Shown in pieces: positions 1 to 13,000 of a stretch of 64,000 nucleotides of DNA. The DNA is from Rotaria socialis (lineage: Eukaryota; Rotifera; Eurotatoria; Philodinida; Philodinidae): positions 182,586 through 246,585 of the forward strand of contig CAJNYU010000059.1 in the NCBI GenBank assembly GCA_905331475.1, read 5' to 3'. Both the position numbers and the translations under genes were made by a program. The notes below the pieces were generated by a model. It saw nothing but the letters and a program-made list of their open reading frames with translations. It was not told the origin of the DNA and did not search any database. Position 1 is the first letter of the stretch, and each line of letters opens with the position of its first letter.

Positions 1-527
1 AACGAATGACGAAATATAATAAAGAGAAGTTAAAATTGACACAAATGCATTTATACAAAAGCACAGTTCTCCCGGTGCAGTTTACTTTTACATTAGGTTC
101 ATTTCTCGATGTCACACATTAAGCTGTTCATTTCTTTTTTCTTTCTATAAACTATTATATAACCGATCTAAAGAAAAAGAAAAACTTTAATATCACGGTC
201 AATTACCAGTTCAATAAACGATAGCGATTGAAAAAGAACACATCATTACATTTTTCCCTCTCTTGTTTTATTGAATTTTAGTAGTGATGTATATCTCATA
301 ATGTGAACAACATAGACACATATATTTATACAAATCTAGCACCGTACTACATGTGTATATGTGTACATATAGAGAGAAAACGAGTGACACAGAGAGAGAG
401 AGAGAGAATAAGTATTAGCATAAAAAAGCATGAGATCGAGAATCGTGAAGATTTATGACCTTCAAGAATTAATGTATTCATATATAAATATATGTATATG
501 TGTATGTGTGTGAGTGTGAGTGTACCA
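1..527. other. Non-coding, 3' side of the four-TM gene
   Basis: AT-rich sequence with short TG/TA and GA tracts around 370-520. I see no convincing coding exon or RNA gene. The stretch just left of 528 is presumably the 3' untranslated region of the minus-strand four-TM gene. Confidence 0.5.
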
Positions 528-1185
528 TCATTTAAAGTAAAGTACATCGCGACGCATATGAGCTATGATGGTAATACATGTCAATAATGGTACAAGTAGA
601 AAAACTGATGAAATAATTCCAATACGTTGTTTATTTTCATGCATTATATTGTCTAATTGTGTAACACAGCTACTTATAGCACAATTATACGTTGAACTAA
701 TTTGTGTCCAAATAGTATTTGTTGAATAGTTTATAGAATCACTTCGAAGATTTCGTTCAAGTTGATCGAAATAGGCAAAACCTGATGCAACAGCACCTGA
801 CAAACATGCCATATAGAGTGAAAGTAAAGCAAGACAAATCATTAAATAACGCCAACGACGCCTTAATATACCAAATATACCCAAGATAATGGGTAACGCT
901 ACTATACCACTACCGATTATCAACAGAATATGAGCTAGAAGAGAAATTCATCCTAGTAATACATTATTAAACGTCAAATTTATTTTTATACTAACGTGCA
1001 TAAATTGAAAAATAGGCTTGTTTATTAAAAGCAGAATTAAGATTAATGACAGTACTATACAAAGGTGGTTGAAGAAGAAAACCAATGCCAAGACCAATAC
1101 CTAATAGACATTGCAGAGTAAGAAGTCCAAATAGAATAAGTGCAATTAATTGGATCGAATCTAACGGTCCACACGGAAAATTCAT
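528..1185 (-). CDS. Four-transmembrane (tetraspan-type) membrane protein
   Basis: Two exons, 996-1185 and 528-934, join in frame across a 61-nt intron (donor GTTAGT, acceptor TTCTAG) to give 198 residues. Hydrophobic segments lie at about residues 11-37, 65-87, 93-117 and 168-188, so both ends should be cytosolic. A small loop follows TM1. A loop of about 50 residues between TM3 and TM4 has two close cysteines (YNCAISSC) and one N-glycosylation sequon (NYS). The arrangement resembles tetraspanins or claudin/MARVEL-type proteins, but the tetraspanin CCG motif is absent, so I do not assign a family. An Arg-rich stretch (LRRRWRY) separates TM2 from TM3, as expected for a cytosolic turn. The ATG at 1185 precedes a hydrophobic first helix. 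A real gene is likely; its function is unknown. Confidence 0.75.
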
Positions 1186-1442
1186 TGCCGTGCGTGTAGA
1201 CCACTATTTATTAATATATTAAACCATGATTAATCTGCAAAGAAGAAATTGTTTACTAATTCAAATACATTTTTCAATGTAAATGTATTTCTCTCAGGAA
1301 AATTTATTTTATTTGTTTCCTATTCCATTCAATCAAATATTTAAATAATATAAAAATCTATTCATCGTTTTTCTTTGTTCTATGTAAAAATAGACAAGCA
1401 AATTCTTTTTTTTTTTGAACCTACCTATCAAAATGTCTCGCC

Positions 1443-1462
1443 GTGTGTGTGTGTGTGTGTGT
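1443..1462. repeat. (GT)n microsatellite
   Basis: About ten GT units between the four-TM gene and the metallopeptidase gene. Confidence 0.9.
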
Positions 1463-4296
1463 TTTTTTCAAAGTATGAATGAAAGTTTTGAGAAAAGAAA
1501 AAGAAGCAGACAAGCCTAATTCGAGAATAAATCCTATTGACAATTTCCGATTGACTTAGAAGTCCTTGTCCTTTTTAGTCTCATGTGTATTTCTCTTTTT
1601 CCTTTCTGCACGCGCTCCCTGCGGTCGAATCACAAAAATGTCATCGATGCCAGTTACCGGTGGAAAGAAATGAATGAATGAAGCAATAAGGTTTACAAAG
1701 AGACGAGTAATGTACAAAGAAAAAAAAAGAAAAAGAAATAAGAAAAAGAAACTATAATGATGTAGTGATTGTGATTTCAACACATATGTGTTACAGAGTT
1801 GGGAAGACAACGAAGACGAAGAAAAAAGAACAAAGAACGAAAAAAGTCTTATTGCATGTACTACTGACACTGCCCTTCTCTTTTCTATGCCCACATCTCA
1901 TTTTCACATCTTTCTATATATATATATATATACACGAACAAACTTTCAAGACCAACTTAACGTTGGTCAACAGTAATGATATTGGTTCAGTGAATAATGT
2001 ATGCAAATGTAATGGGGAAAAAAATTTCAATTTAGATAGTAATTTGGTGAACATTCAATAACAATTATAAATGCCCTTGTATTCCCACGTAAGGATATAA
2101 GCATTCATTCATTCAAATTCAGTGACATTTGACAATGATTGTCACCGGAAGGTATTAATTCATAGCAAAGACAAGTGTATGATTTAATAGCGTTTAGATT
2201 ACGTTGAAGGATAGGGTGTTTTTTCCTCGTGCAATTAAATTGTAAAAAATGAAGTCCTTCATATGTAGACTACTGTTACAACAAATGACATTGAGATTCG
2301 AAGTGGACAAATCTTAATGTAAAACTAATTGATTGATGTCACTGGATACTAGGAGTAAATAATATCGAATTGATTCTTTTTTTCTTTTTCTCTTGTTCTT
2401 GAACAAGTACATTATATACTTGAGTAATCGTAGGCTTTGGAAAAAAAGAAATATGTGTAGCATTATCATGCATTGAACGCATTAATTTCTAATGTTTCTA
2501 TTTTCTTTGATTATGTGAAATTTATCGACAACGTAAATCACTCGTTTACGTTGTGAAAATATTTTTTTAATGTGCACAACGGTATTTGTTCATCGAAGAT
2601 TCAAATGATTGTTTCTTTTCAAGGTTTCATTGGCAATTAGATACTGAAATCCTACAATAATACTGTCCTTATAGAAAAAAACATGAATCTATACTAACAA
2701 CTAGTAGTACATGTCTAATATGAAGTTATTTAGATATTTCATATATATATGTATATATATATATATATCGATGATTACTTTTTATTGTTTATACCTCAGG
2801 CAATGATATGAATAGCTCTTGACACGAAAACTATTTTCAATTTCACTATTCTTATATGGACTATAATAAAATTGAAGAAATAAATAATTGTATCTTTAAT
2901 ATGGTCGAACAAATACGAACCACTTTAGAAGTGCGTGTTTTAATAAATTTTATTAACATCAAGACGAAGAATGAAAATCACTTGACTCTCAATGTTTTTA
3001 TCTATTAACAATACGTTTCATAGTCCAATAAAAGAAAGAACTTGCTAGGTCAATAAATCATTATATTGTGTGATATCATACAATTGAAGTAAACATTACT
3101 CAAAAATGTGTCGTATAGATATGTCTTCTTTATCGTTGAAATTCACGTTGAAATACTTGTTAAGAGTGTTTATTCTACGAATCGAGTGCACAATACCTAG
3201 AAATGTCGACATATAAAGACACAAAATAATCTCAATTTTTTTATGGTATTTCTATTAGTAATCTATAGAATACTGAAATCAAAAGAGCAGATCTATTTTA
3301 TCTGTCTGAACAACTGTAAGAATCAAATTTCTAGGATCAATCATCTTATCTAAATTGCTTTTTTCTATGTCATTTCAACACTGTTCTTTTTTTTTCAATA
3401 TTTATGAATTTTCATAAGTATTTCAAGTGATTCATTTTCTATTTGCGGTATTTTACAAAAAGAATCCCAAATATGGTGTGGCAAAAGTTTTGTGATCGTG
3501 ATTCTTTGAAAATTTTGAAGCAACGCCACAATCGTCTACTAATTTTTTATTAGTTGTAGTTTAGAATGATAAAATACCAATAAACGCTGAAGGCGACATT
3601 TTACAATTGAATGAAAGAAGCATCTGTTTCTCGCCAAAAATAGTTTCCATTGTTTTTCAAGGTTCTTTTCAATTTCACAGGTAATACTACAAAGGCTTGA
3701 TATTTATCATTGGGTTCTACATTGAATAAACTTGAAGAATTACTTGCAAACAGTTTTTTTTATTAAAGTTAATATTTACTTAAGAGAAACCGATTATTTT
3801 TGCGCCTGGAAACGCAATATGTTTGCTTGCAGCGCTCAAACTATTTTCCACTGATTTAATTTATAGACTTCTAGGATAGTTTCACCTGAAAGAGAGAGCA
3901 GAAATACGTATACCCGTACTACATAGAAGTCACTGGTATAGACTAAAATTGCATTGAACAACCAGTGACACTGTGGATATTTTTATTGTATTTTTTCAAG
4001 TTTCAAACATGTCAATCACCTCTAAAATAAAACTTCTGACGAAGAAGTGTTTACTCAAGGATTTGATAAAAGTTTCTGCGAACAAAATATTTTGAGAACA
4101 GGCAAATGTCTGTCCTTGTCATCATTCTCTTTGTTTTTTTACTAAGAAAAATTGGCATTGAGGTCACAAAGCAAAACTCATCGACATAGAATGAAATTGA
4201 CAATCGGAACAGCATCCGTATATACTTAATTATTTATGGAAACGCAAAAACAATATTGTGACTAATTTAATATCATATAAAATATGGTCTATCTGT

Positions 4297-4297
4297 N
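4297..4297. other. Ambiguous base (N)
   Basis: A single n. Unlike the N at 51978, I see no duplicated sequence on its two sides. Confidence 0.9.
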
Positions 4298-5045
4298 AGA
4301 TGAGAGTGATCATTTCCCCGGAACAAGGTCAATTTTACTGCTTAACAGTTCACAACCTTCCATTGTAAGTAATGCCAAGGCCCAAGAAAGATCTACTGTA
4401 CAGAAAATCTTCTGACAATATGTAGCACTTTACATGTAGAATAAAATTTGTAATATATTGGTGATCAAAGGAAAAGAAAAAAAGATCTAAAAAGTGACAA
4501 CTACGATGTTACATGATTTCGTATCGATAATTAAAAGTGATTGAAGGTAGTTGCGAATGGAAATTATGATTATCTATTATTTCATTGTTACCTGACAAAT
4601 ATTCAACGTTCTTATGGCAATAATGGAAGGCAAATCAAAAGTATAAATAGATTGAATACAAGACATGCAATTATTAAGAACATATATGTATATTATATAA
4701 GTTATTCTTCTTCTTCTATCGAATCTTTAATTAGAAAATACAAGTACTATGCCAAACCAAGAAATAGTGAAAACTACTCATTCTTTGTCTCTTTATATGT
4801 TTCTTTAGAATATAAAGGTATTTGATGCCAAAAAAAGACAAGACTTTAGACTGCCAAAGGAATATTTCAACAGTATTCACGTGAAATAAATGAACTTTCT
4901 ATTGGAAACGTCTATTCTCTCATTTATTTCGATGTGAGTAAATCATTACGTTGATGTTGATGTTCACTAAAGCATGTAACAATAATTCAAATCCGTTATT
5001 TTATTTCATAAAAATTAAAATCAAAATCTTTCAACTGCTACACAT

Positions 5046-5775
5046 TTAGATATGTGGACTAATAGAATAATCAAGCCAGAGTTGATCCACTGATCTTCCA
5101 CCAGAAAATAGATTCCAAGAATTATTCGTATAAGTTTTACTACGTAAAGCTCCATCAAGTTGATTAACTATATTTGGATAACGCTGTTCACACCACACTA
5201 AAAATCGAGCAGTGACTCGATAGGCATTTGTGTAATGTTGATTACGGTCAAAATCTGGTAGTCGCCAATTAGCAGCTAGATTGTTTCTGCCAAATTTCCA
5301 TCGAGCATAATCTGCAATACCTTCAACTAACCAACCTGGTGCACCGCCAGGATAACTTTGAACAATATGCATGCATTCGTGTGTCATAACATCTGTATCT
5401 TGTGGATTGTTTCGAAGCCAAGCTGCACTAATTACAATAGAATTGCCAGATGCATAGGCAACTGCATCATATTTAGGATCAATTGTCACGCGAACATCAC
5501 GACTGCATGCAGCATTATTGAATCGATTGCACATTGCGGGCCTGAAATTTAGATCGTTATAATTTATTAAAAATCTTAGGCTGCAAATGATTAAACAAAA
5601 TTCACATTGTAGCAAAGAATGTATCAATACATCGTTGTCTAGTGTCTTGTTGAAAATTAATATCATCATTAACCAATGTCAATTTATAGCCGGCTGAAGT
5701 ATATACGACTATGTCCGCGGACGAAAAGCCCAACATAGCAGCTATAGCAATAAGTATTACTTTCAATATCATCAT
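5046..5775 (-). CDS. Secreted BSP-family zinc metallopeptidase (peptidase of plants and bacteria)
   Basis: Exons 5606-5775 and 5046-5541 are split by a 64-nt intron (donor GTGAAT, acceptor TTTCAG) and give 221 residues. Residues 1-20 form a clear signal peptide ending in GFSSA, so the product is probably secreted or lysosomal. The rest matches the layout I know for basic secretory proteins (PF04450): an early VNDD...RQR..DTFF helix, IDPKYDAVAYASG, the zinc-binding HECMH at 111-115 followed by GWLVEGIADYARW, and a C-terminal VDQLWLDYS. The HExxH residues and the downstream WLVEGIADY segment are intact, so a working peptidase is plausible. The family is known mainly from plants, bacteria and fungi and is unusual in animals, so horizontal acquisition followed by intron gain is my inference. 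Start: first ATG in an ATGATG pair. Confidence 0.88.
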
Positions 5776-6546
5776 TTGAATAGAATGTATCCTGTTGTAT
5801 TTCTGTAAGTTTCTATATTTATATACTTTTTTTTATAGGATAAAATATTCGATGACCTGTACCAATGTACTATATTTGTGTCTTTTGTATTCAAATAAAA
5901 AATATTGCGTCAATTATAAAAGAATATGTTCTCATATTACTTTTAAAATGATTGAAGGATTCACGTAGTTTATCAGTAAACACAAAAACGTATATGAATG
6001 AACTTTTTTTGTTTCTTGGAAAATCCATAGAAATTAAACAAAATAGTGTTCGAACTTGTTCTCGTGAAGCGCAATTCAATACTGATTATGCATCGAACAA
6101 TCTTGCAATATTTCAACGCAATAAATCCAATATGTTTTATTTCATACTTTCCATAAATTTTTATGTCAGTTCGATTTTCAGGTTTTATCCGCTCCAGGTG
6201 TAACAAGTGAGTATCACAGTATCATTTATCAAATTTTATTTTTAATACTCAATCCCATTAATCTGTAAAGCGAATTTTGAATAAAAATAACATTTCATTT
6301 TCAACTTTGACAAAGTCAATAGCAAGCCAATGATTTCCTTCTTATATAAAATTTATTCTATAAATATTTTCTTTAATTGATTTGTTTAATAGTACAAAAA
6401 AAAAACAATGCAAATACAACGATGGAGAAAAGAGAAAGGGATAAATTATGTTGACTAGTAGTATCACAAATGCTTCTTTGTTGTTCTACTGCATCAACCA
6501 TTATTGTTGAGATAAAATAAAAATGTACACAATGAGAGCACACTGA
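5776..6546. other. Intergenic, no gene seen
   Basis: AT-rich spacer between the metallopeptidase start and the 3' end of the 6547-7172 gene. Overlapping short ORFs on both strands at 5891-6206 have no recognisable domains and are probably chance. Confidence 0.45.
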
Positions 6547-7172
6547 TCAATCTTTCTTGATATCTTCATTACTATTAACCGTAACTTCACTATTGTTAGT
6601 ACCGATATTATGTGATTTACAAAATTCATGAAATTGTTCTTGTTCCAACTCACGCATTAAATGATTCAATGCATAAATCTAGAAATATAAATAAGACAAA
6701 TATTGTCAAAAGAAGAAAAAAATCTCTTTAAAACGAACTTGTTTTCGACGTGCTTCAGCTATTCGTTTCTGATCACCTTCACTTGTCAATGCATATAATG
6801 TTGGTAGACGTGATTGACCATTCATATTTGTAGCTGGGCGTTCAAATTTCGTAGATGTTGAATTAAAAAAATCTTTTGACAATTGTGAACGATAGCGTTT
6901 TAATTGTATTGAATCTATGGCAAACATGGATTTACTAGAAAAATAGATTTATGATATTGATTACCAGATGATGAACTAAAAACAGTAGCTTTCGGAAGAA
7001 GATTTGGCAATTTTCCTGATGGTCGATTGATTTCAGTTGCAGTTCTGTTTAAACGACAATCATCACTGGAATTTTTTCCTGTCGATGGACCAGGACTGTG
7101 AGCTCGACTTTTACGTGTTATTGATTGATTTCCTAATTGTACGACAGTAGTAGAAACATCATTATCGCCCAT
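6547..7172 (-). CDS. Small hydrophilic protein of unknown function
   Basis: Three exons, 6965-7172, 6739-6914 and 6547-6678, join in frame across introns of 50 and 60 nt to give 171 residues. The N-terminal half is polar, Ser/Asn-rich and probably disordered. The C-terminal half looks constrained: a helical Lys/Arg-rich segment (EARRKQIYALNHLMREL) leads into ELEQEQFHEFCKS, with a polar tail. I do not recognise the family. The first intron could be misread as a 30-nt intron ending at TTTCTAG, but only the 50-nt version (ending GCCATAG) keeps the frame. The ATG at 7172 is the first in frame, but a TTATTCTAG just upstream could be an acceptor, so an extra 5' exon is possible. No membrane segment or signal peptide. 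Confidence 0.6.
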
Positions 7173-8065
7173 CGATACGTCTTGTTTTCTAGAATAATAA
7201 TCGACCAAATGAATTAAATTTCGAAAAAAATTGATTTAATTTAGAGAAAAACAATCAAATAATTTTCTTCATCCTCACATCATTAGTGTTATACACAAAA
7301 CTTGAAAAAACAATCGAAATCATGTTTTTCACACGAATAAAAGAAAAAAAAAGATTTATTTATTTATTTATTTTAGTTTGCTTATTTTTATGCAACACAC
7401 TGCATTGTCATTCAATTGCTAATTTTCAATAAATTATGATTCGTTTTTTAAAACTTAGTTTCTGATTAAACGATGTATACAAAAAAATCTCTGCTTGATC
7501 TGATGCATTGTTGATTCAATTCACGAAAAATAAAAAGTAGTTAAACAAGAAAGTAATATTTGTCCACGGTTTGGATCCATCTCGATCGTTTTGTAATAAA
7601 CTTTTCTTTTCTTTTAATATCCTACTTTTTTTGGAATCATTTAGATTTTAAGTTTCAAGTTGATTGATGATCACGGTTCATCTTCATTTCTTTCCGATCC
7701 TAACTAGATCAATTCAAGTGAATCATGTCGCCATTTCATATTAATTATTATGGAGTTGCTATGGTTTTCATATAAAATGTAGAAAATATTAATAAAAATT
7801 AACAAAAGCTACTGATAAATAAAATTTATAAAAAAGAATACATGTTCAATAGATTATTTTTGTTATTCTAATATCAACGCATTAATGCAGAGTAACGTCA
7901 TCAATCGACGACTACCATTCTCTGATTGGTTGAAACCAACGATCAGGTCCTTTGCCACCGTTATACATGTATTCTACGATATTGATCAATTCGTTTAGTT
8001 TATAGAGTAAGCGTCTTATTCGTTTTTATTTATTTCAACTCCCATTTCAACTGCTATTGAATATC
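7173..8065. other. Divergent promoter region upstream of SEC61G
   Basis: About 0.9 kb between the minus-strand gene ending at 7172 and the SEC61G start. AT-rich with no coding signal. It must hold the promoters of both divergent genes; I cannot mark individual elements with confidence. Confidence 0.45.
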
Positions 8066-8349
<284 letters not shown>

Positions 8350-8527
8350 TGAAAAAGACAAAAACTGTTTTCATTTGTTAAACAAAAAAACCTTAGTTTC
8401 CGTTTTTGTTGTTTACTCTTATTCTACGTTTTATTCGTTAAATATACGTGCAATGAAGAAGAGAATTTGTCATAAGAGAAAAACAAAAAAATTCAGTTTT
8501 CTCAATAAATGTTGATTAGCACTATGT

Positions 8528-8758
8528 TCAGTTTCCTGGTGAACTTGGAGTCGATGATGGATCATTTTGACTTTGAGAAGAAAGATTCATGATCGGCTGT
8601 GCCAAATGACTTAATGAAAAACGACGCCCAAATATTAAAGTACCAGTTTTCGTGAGATTAGTACTTGTTTGAGAATCGCTTATTGAAGTTCGTCGTTCCT
8701 TAACTATATTTTTGTCGATAGTTTGACATATATTGAAACAATAGCCAACAGAGGACAT
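8528..8758 (-). CDS. Small Ser-rich ORF, function unknown
   Basis: A single-exon 76-codon frame with a true ATG at 8758, convergent to SEC61G. The product is polar and Ser/Thr-rich, with a basic RRFSLSHL segment that looks like a kinase site and a Ser/Pro tail. It has no membrane segment and no recognised family. An AG after a (TA)n tract just upstream (about 8766) could be a splice acceptor, so this may be the last exon of a longer gene including a candidate exon near 8891-9150. Evidence is open frame and ordinary codon use only. Confidence 0.35.
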   Translation of the reverse strand: MSSVGYCFNICQTIDKNIVKERRTSISDSQTSTNLTKTGTLIFGRRFSLSHLAQPIMNLSSQSQNDPSSTPSSPGN

Positions 8759-10068
8759 TTTTACTATATATATATATATATATATGAAAGGAAAGCGACT
8801 GGTGAGTGAATATAATAGCTATTGAATGAATAGCAAATGACGGATTCTTTTTCTTTACTTCTACTTTTTCGCCGTTGAATAAACATACCTACCGATTTTG
8901 TTTACAGCTGTGATGTAGAATGTTCTTTTTTGGTTGGTACGCAAAAAAAACCGGTTCGAACCCTTGATGTAACATTTGTTTTTCATACGCAACAGGTATT
9001 TCGGTTCCTCCGAGAAGACATTGATGTCTAATGGACATATTTCGAGGGCTTTCCATGAGTTCATGTGCTGCAGTGAGTGCACAAGTAAAAGCAAACGAAA
9101 AACAAAAGTACTGCACAAATTAATCTTCATAAGCCTATGCTGATTGTAAACCATCGGTAATTATACACGATTGAATCTTGTCATTAGTCAAACTTCTCGA
9201 AGAAATATTTTTTGCATGTGTGAAACTAGTGTTAATTAAATATGATTTAGTAAGATTGCAGTTCTCTATTGGAATTCAGGCTATGTAACAAAATATTTTA
9301 ACAGGTAGGCCAATAGGAAATTTACATGAATTATTGATTTCAGACATTCTCCATGGAAAACAAAAATACTTTTACTTTCAGCATGGCAAGATTGTTGAAA
9401 TTTTTACTTCGTTCGCGCCATCAACTTGCCTTGCTTCAGTTTGACAAAGAGTCATATTTTTCGTTGTGTGTATGTATGCTCGAAGTAGTAGATAAATACT
9501 TGTTTTGTTACATTTTTAATAAACTGTGTTGTAAATTTCCTGTACAATCCACATCATATTTTCAATTGAATCTTCATGGTCGATCAACTAGATCATCACA
9601 AATTTAACATTTTTATTTCTGTTTTTATCAATGAATTAATTTTTCATATTTTCTTCTCGGGCAGCTTCTATCAGTTTCCTATTTATTAATTACTAAAATT
9701 GAACGGACAGCAAACAAAAAGACTAGCAGCATATTTTTTATCAATCTTTAAATGTGTGAATGAAGCTGATTTCGTAAAATTCAGCTGAATTATTATTTTT
9801 AACACATCAGAATGAAAATGTCATACTATGGTTTTTTTCCAGGCATTTGTGTCACATCTACAAAAAAAAAAGACTTCAGATTTCTAGATGGCAGTAAAAT
9901 CCAGAAAATAGAACAGATCAGTGTTTGTGTAACGTTTATTCATCGAACCAATCGGTAAAATATTTCAATAATAAAATAAAATAAAATAAGTATCATCATA
10001 TTTATCAACTTCGCAACATAAACAGCTGTGCATCATTTTTTGCTTTAAAAAAAATTTCTCTTTCGATC
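8759..10068. other. Intergenic with one doubtful exon (8890-9130, minus)
   Basis: A (TA)n run sits at 8765-8785. Between about 8891 and 9130 two overlapping minus-strand frames stay open and end at a good donor (CG, then GTAGGTATG). One would join 8528-8758 in frame, but neither has a recognisable domain, so I do not call a gene. The rest (9160-10068) is AT-rich and non-coding as far as I can see, and holds the SGSM3 promoter. Confidence 0.35.
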
Positions 10069-13000
10069 ATGACAAAAATATTTAATGCCTTTAATGATGC
10101 TGATGATTTTTCATCGACGTCGCATCATGTTTTTTCTAATTATTGTGAAAATGACAACGAATCTTATACTTCAAAATATTTACCACCAATTCCACCTCCA
10201 CCTTCAGCATCATTGCCATCACAAATGAGCAGCAAAGAAAATGAAATAAATAATGATCATCATAAAATAAATTCGCCGGTTTTTATTGGCGAACCATTTT
10301 CTGCACTTCTTAATTCACTTATTCCATCACCACAACTTTTATTACAGGACACTGACGATCAAACAATATATGACGAATACGGTTTTCGTATTGATATTAA
10401 AGAAAGTGAACAACATTATGAAATAGTGCCGTGTATTGAAAATGAACAAGCAAAACTTCGATGGCTTACACATCTTGATTCAGCATATAAACTTGATGTT
10501 GTCCATTGGCCATTGCAAGAACAAGAACTTGCCGAAAAAATTGATCCAAAACAAATGCGACAAGATAAGAAAATTGCTACACTTTTACAACAAACATGCG
10601 GCATTCCATCATCGATACGTGCGCAAATTTGGATGTGCCTTAGCGGATCTGTACATAAAAAATATCAAGCTAAAATGTCCTATGCTGAAATGTTGAAACA
10701 ATGTAATAACGATGCTCAGCTTTATTCGAAACAAATAGAAAAAGATCTTCTGAGAACATTGCCAACAAATGCTTGTTTCATGACAATGAATGCATCGGGA
10801 ATATCTCGATTAAGACGAGTTCTACGAGCAATAGCTTGGCTTTTTCCAGGTAGAAAAGAAGCTAAGAAACAAAGTTTAATCTAAAAAAATTGTCGTTTTG
10901 ATATTTTTAGACATTGGATACTGTCAGGTAAGATAAATTCTTAATCAATTTTAATTACAAAAAAAATAGGTTCTATGACTAAGCACAAGGATTTTTCTTC
11001 ACTTCTATCATTATTTAAATCTAAAAAATGCATTGGTCAAAATATTTTTCGTTTCTCAATTTATCATGAAAAAAGACTCAAACATGTATATTTTATTAGT
11101 TATTACTGATAATAAAAGTGTTCAAGAATCGATAGTTAGTTTTTGATTCTTCGAAAAATAATCATAATTCTTATGGTAGCTACTGAAAACTTCAGATATT
11201 CTCCTTTCTAAGCAACATAGAATATTACTGTATGCCGATGCCCAATTAGGTGAAGATATTCTAGATCATTAGGTTTTTAACATTGAAAATAAAGAATTTG
11301 AACGTTGACAAAATCCGATGTGTAGAAATATAAAACGAACGAGCTAGAGTATATTTGTTTTTAATGAACCGATTTCTTTTGTTGAATATCAAAACATTTT
11401 TAACGTTGTTTGCTATCAAATTCAGATTTCAATAATGCTTGACAAAACTTTAAAATCATAAATAATACATAGAAAAAAAAGATGTGGTATGTTGCTTAAT
11501 TGTTTCTTGAACCAAAAAACAAAATCACGACAGACAAACTAAATTGCTGCTTAAAGATTTGATTCAAAAGCAAAACTTTTTCTCGACACATAATTCTATT
11601 GATTTTCTTTTTCATATATTAGGGTATGGGTGTTATTTGTGCAACATTATTACTATCATTTGAAGAAGATGATGCTTTTTGGATGATGTGTTCGATTGTT
11701 GAAGATCTTCTACCAGGTCAATATTATTCAGTTTCATTGTTTGGTGCACAAGTCGACATTCGTGTATTTCGTTATTTAATCCAACAATATCTTCCAAATA
11801 TTCATAAACTATTCAATGATCATGATATTGATTTAACATTGATATGTTTTCAATGGTTTTTAACTCTCTATTCAAATGTGTTTCATACAAAATTTGTTTA
11901 TAATTTATGGGATTATTTTTTTCTTTATGGTTCAATTATATTATTTCAAATAGGTTTAGTTATTTTAAAACAATATGAAGAAATTCTAATTGAATTTACT
12001 AATAGTGCACAAATATTTAATTTTCTATGCGAATTACCACAATTATTTGAATATGAATACGGTAAAAGTGCACGCATATTTCAAGATTTACCAAAATTAT
12101 TTAATTTAACATCTACAACTATTGATACATATAGGAAAAAATATCTAGCCGAATTAATGTCACAAGAAGGTTTTACAATAAATCCAAAAATGAACCTATT
12201 AAATTTACCGAAAGATATTTTACAACGTCGTCATAATCAAAAGTTGCTATCGACAGATCGATCAACGAGTTTCTTTTCTCGTAATAAATCAAATTTAGCA
12301 TCGAATACCAATCAAGCACTTATTGAACGAAATATAACACAAACTGAAATGCTTGTTAATCTACGCGAAGCTATACTTAAAATAGCTAAACATTTTAAAG
12401 ATAATGATTCCGAAGGATACGCACAACAAAATATTGATCTTAATGTTGATTATTCAATTGAATCTCATGTTAAAGACCATGAACATTATGCTGATATATC
12501 ATTACAGAAATGCAAACGTGCTAAAGCCTTATTAGATTTTGAATGTCAAGATTCGAATGAACTTGGCTTTAAAAAAAATGATATTTTAAAAATTTTATCT
12601 ATGGCTGATGAACATTGTTGGATTGGAGAATTGAATGGAAAACATGGATGGTTTCCAGCGAAATTTGTACAATTAGTTGATGAACGATCGAAATTATATT
12701 CGTTAGCGGGCGATGATAGTGTTAATGAAAATATATCGGATCTTGTTCGAGGAAAATTAGCTACATGCATTAAATCAATATTCGAGCATGGATTAAGAAA
12801 ATCGTCAACTGTGCTTGGTAAGAATATTGAAAGAAAGAAGACTTCTACGTCTATTAAACATTTATATTGATATGTTAAATTTAAGAATTTTTTAATTTTC
12901 AATACGAAAATTATTTTATTAGAGTGATGCGAACACTGATGAGATTTATTTTCAGTAGGTCTCATCGTTTTTCTTTGTCAATAACAAAAGTTATAAAAAA

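Larger units (their letters stand above)
1186..5045. other. 3.9-kb intergenic region without a recognised gene
   Basis: Strongly AT-rich, with a (GT)n run at 1443-1462, (TA)n tracts near 1917 and 2745-2770, and many homopolymers. The short open frames here (for example 1765-2061 and 4541-4825) have repeat-like composition and no splice partners or domains, so I leave them out. I see no tRNA, rRNA or transposon termini. A single ambiguous base lies at 4297. Confidence 0.5.

Noticed and set aside
1556-1894. Minus-strand ORF rich in Phe/Leu/Ser
   Set aside because: It comes from A/G-rich low-complexity DNA, has no domain, and the frame is open on both strands for the same reason.
6935-6964. Apparent 30-nt intron ending TTTTTCTAG in the 6547-7172 gene
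   Set aside because: It would lead to an immediate stop; the 50-nt alternative ending GCCATAG keeps the frame and has a normal size.
8951-8967. GGTTCGAACCC, resembling a tRNA T-arm
   Set aside because: The bases around TTCGAAC do not form a five-pair stem, and no acceptor, D or anticodon arms are found in the expected spacing.
8861-9154. Two overlapping minus-strand frames, one with a signal-peptide-like stretch
   Set aside because: Frames compete over the same DNA, neither has a recognisable family, and only one can splice in frame to 8528-8758; kept only as a doubtful exon.
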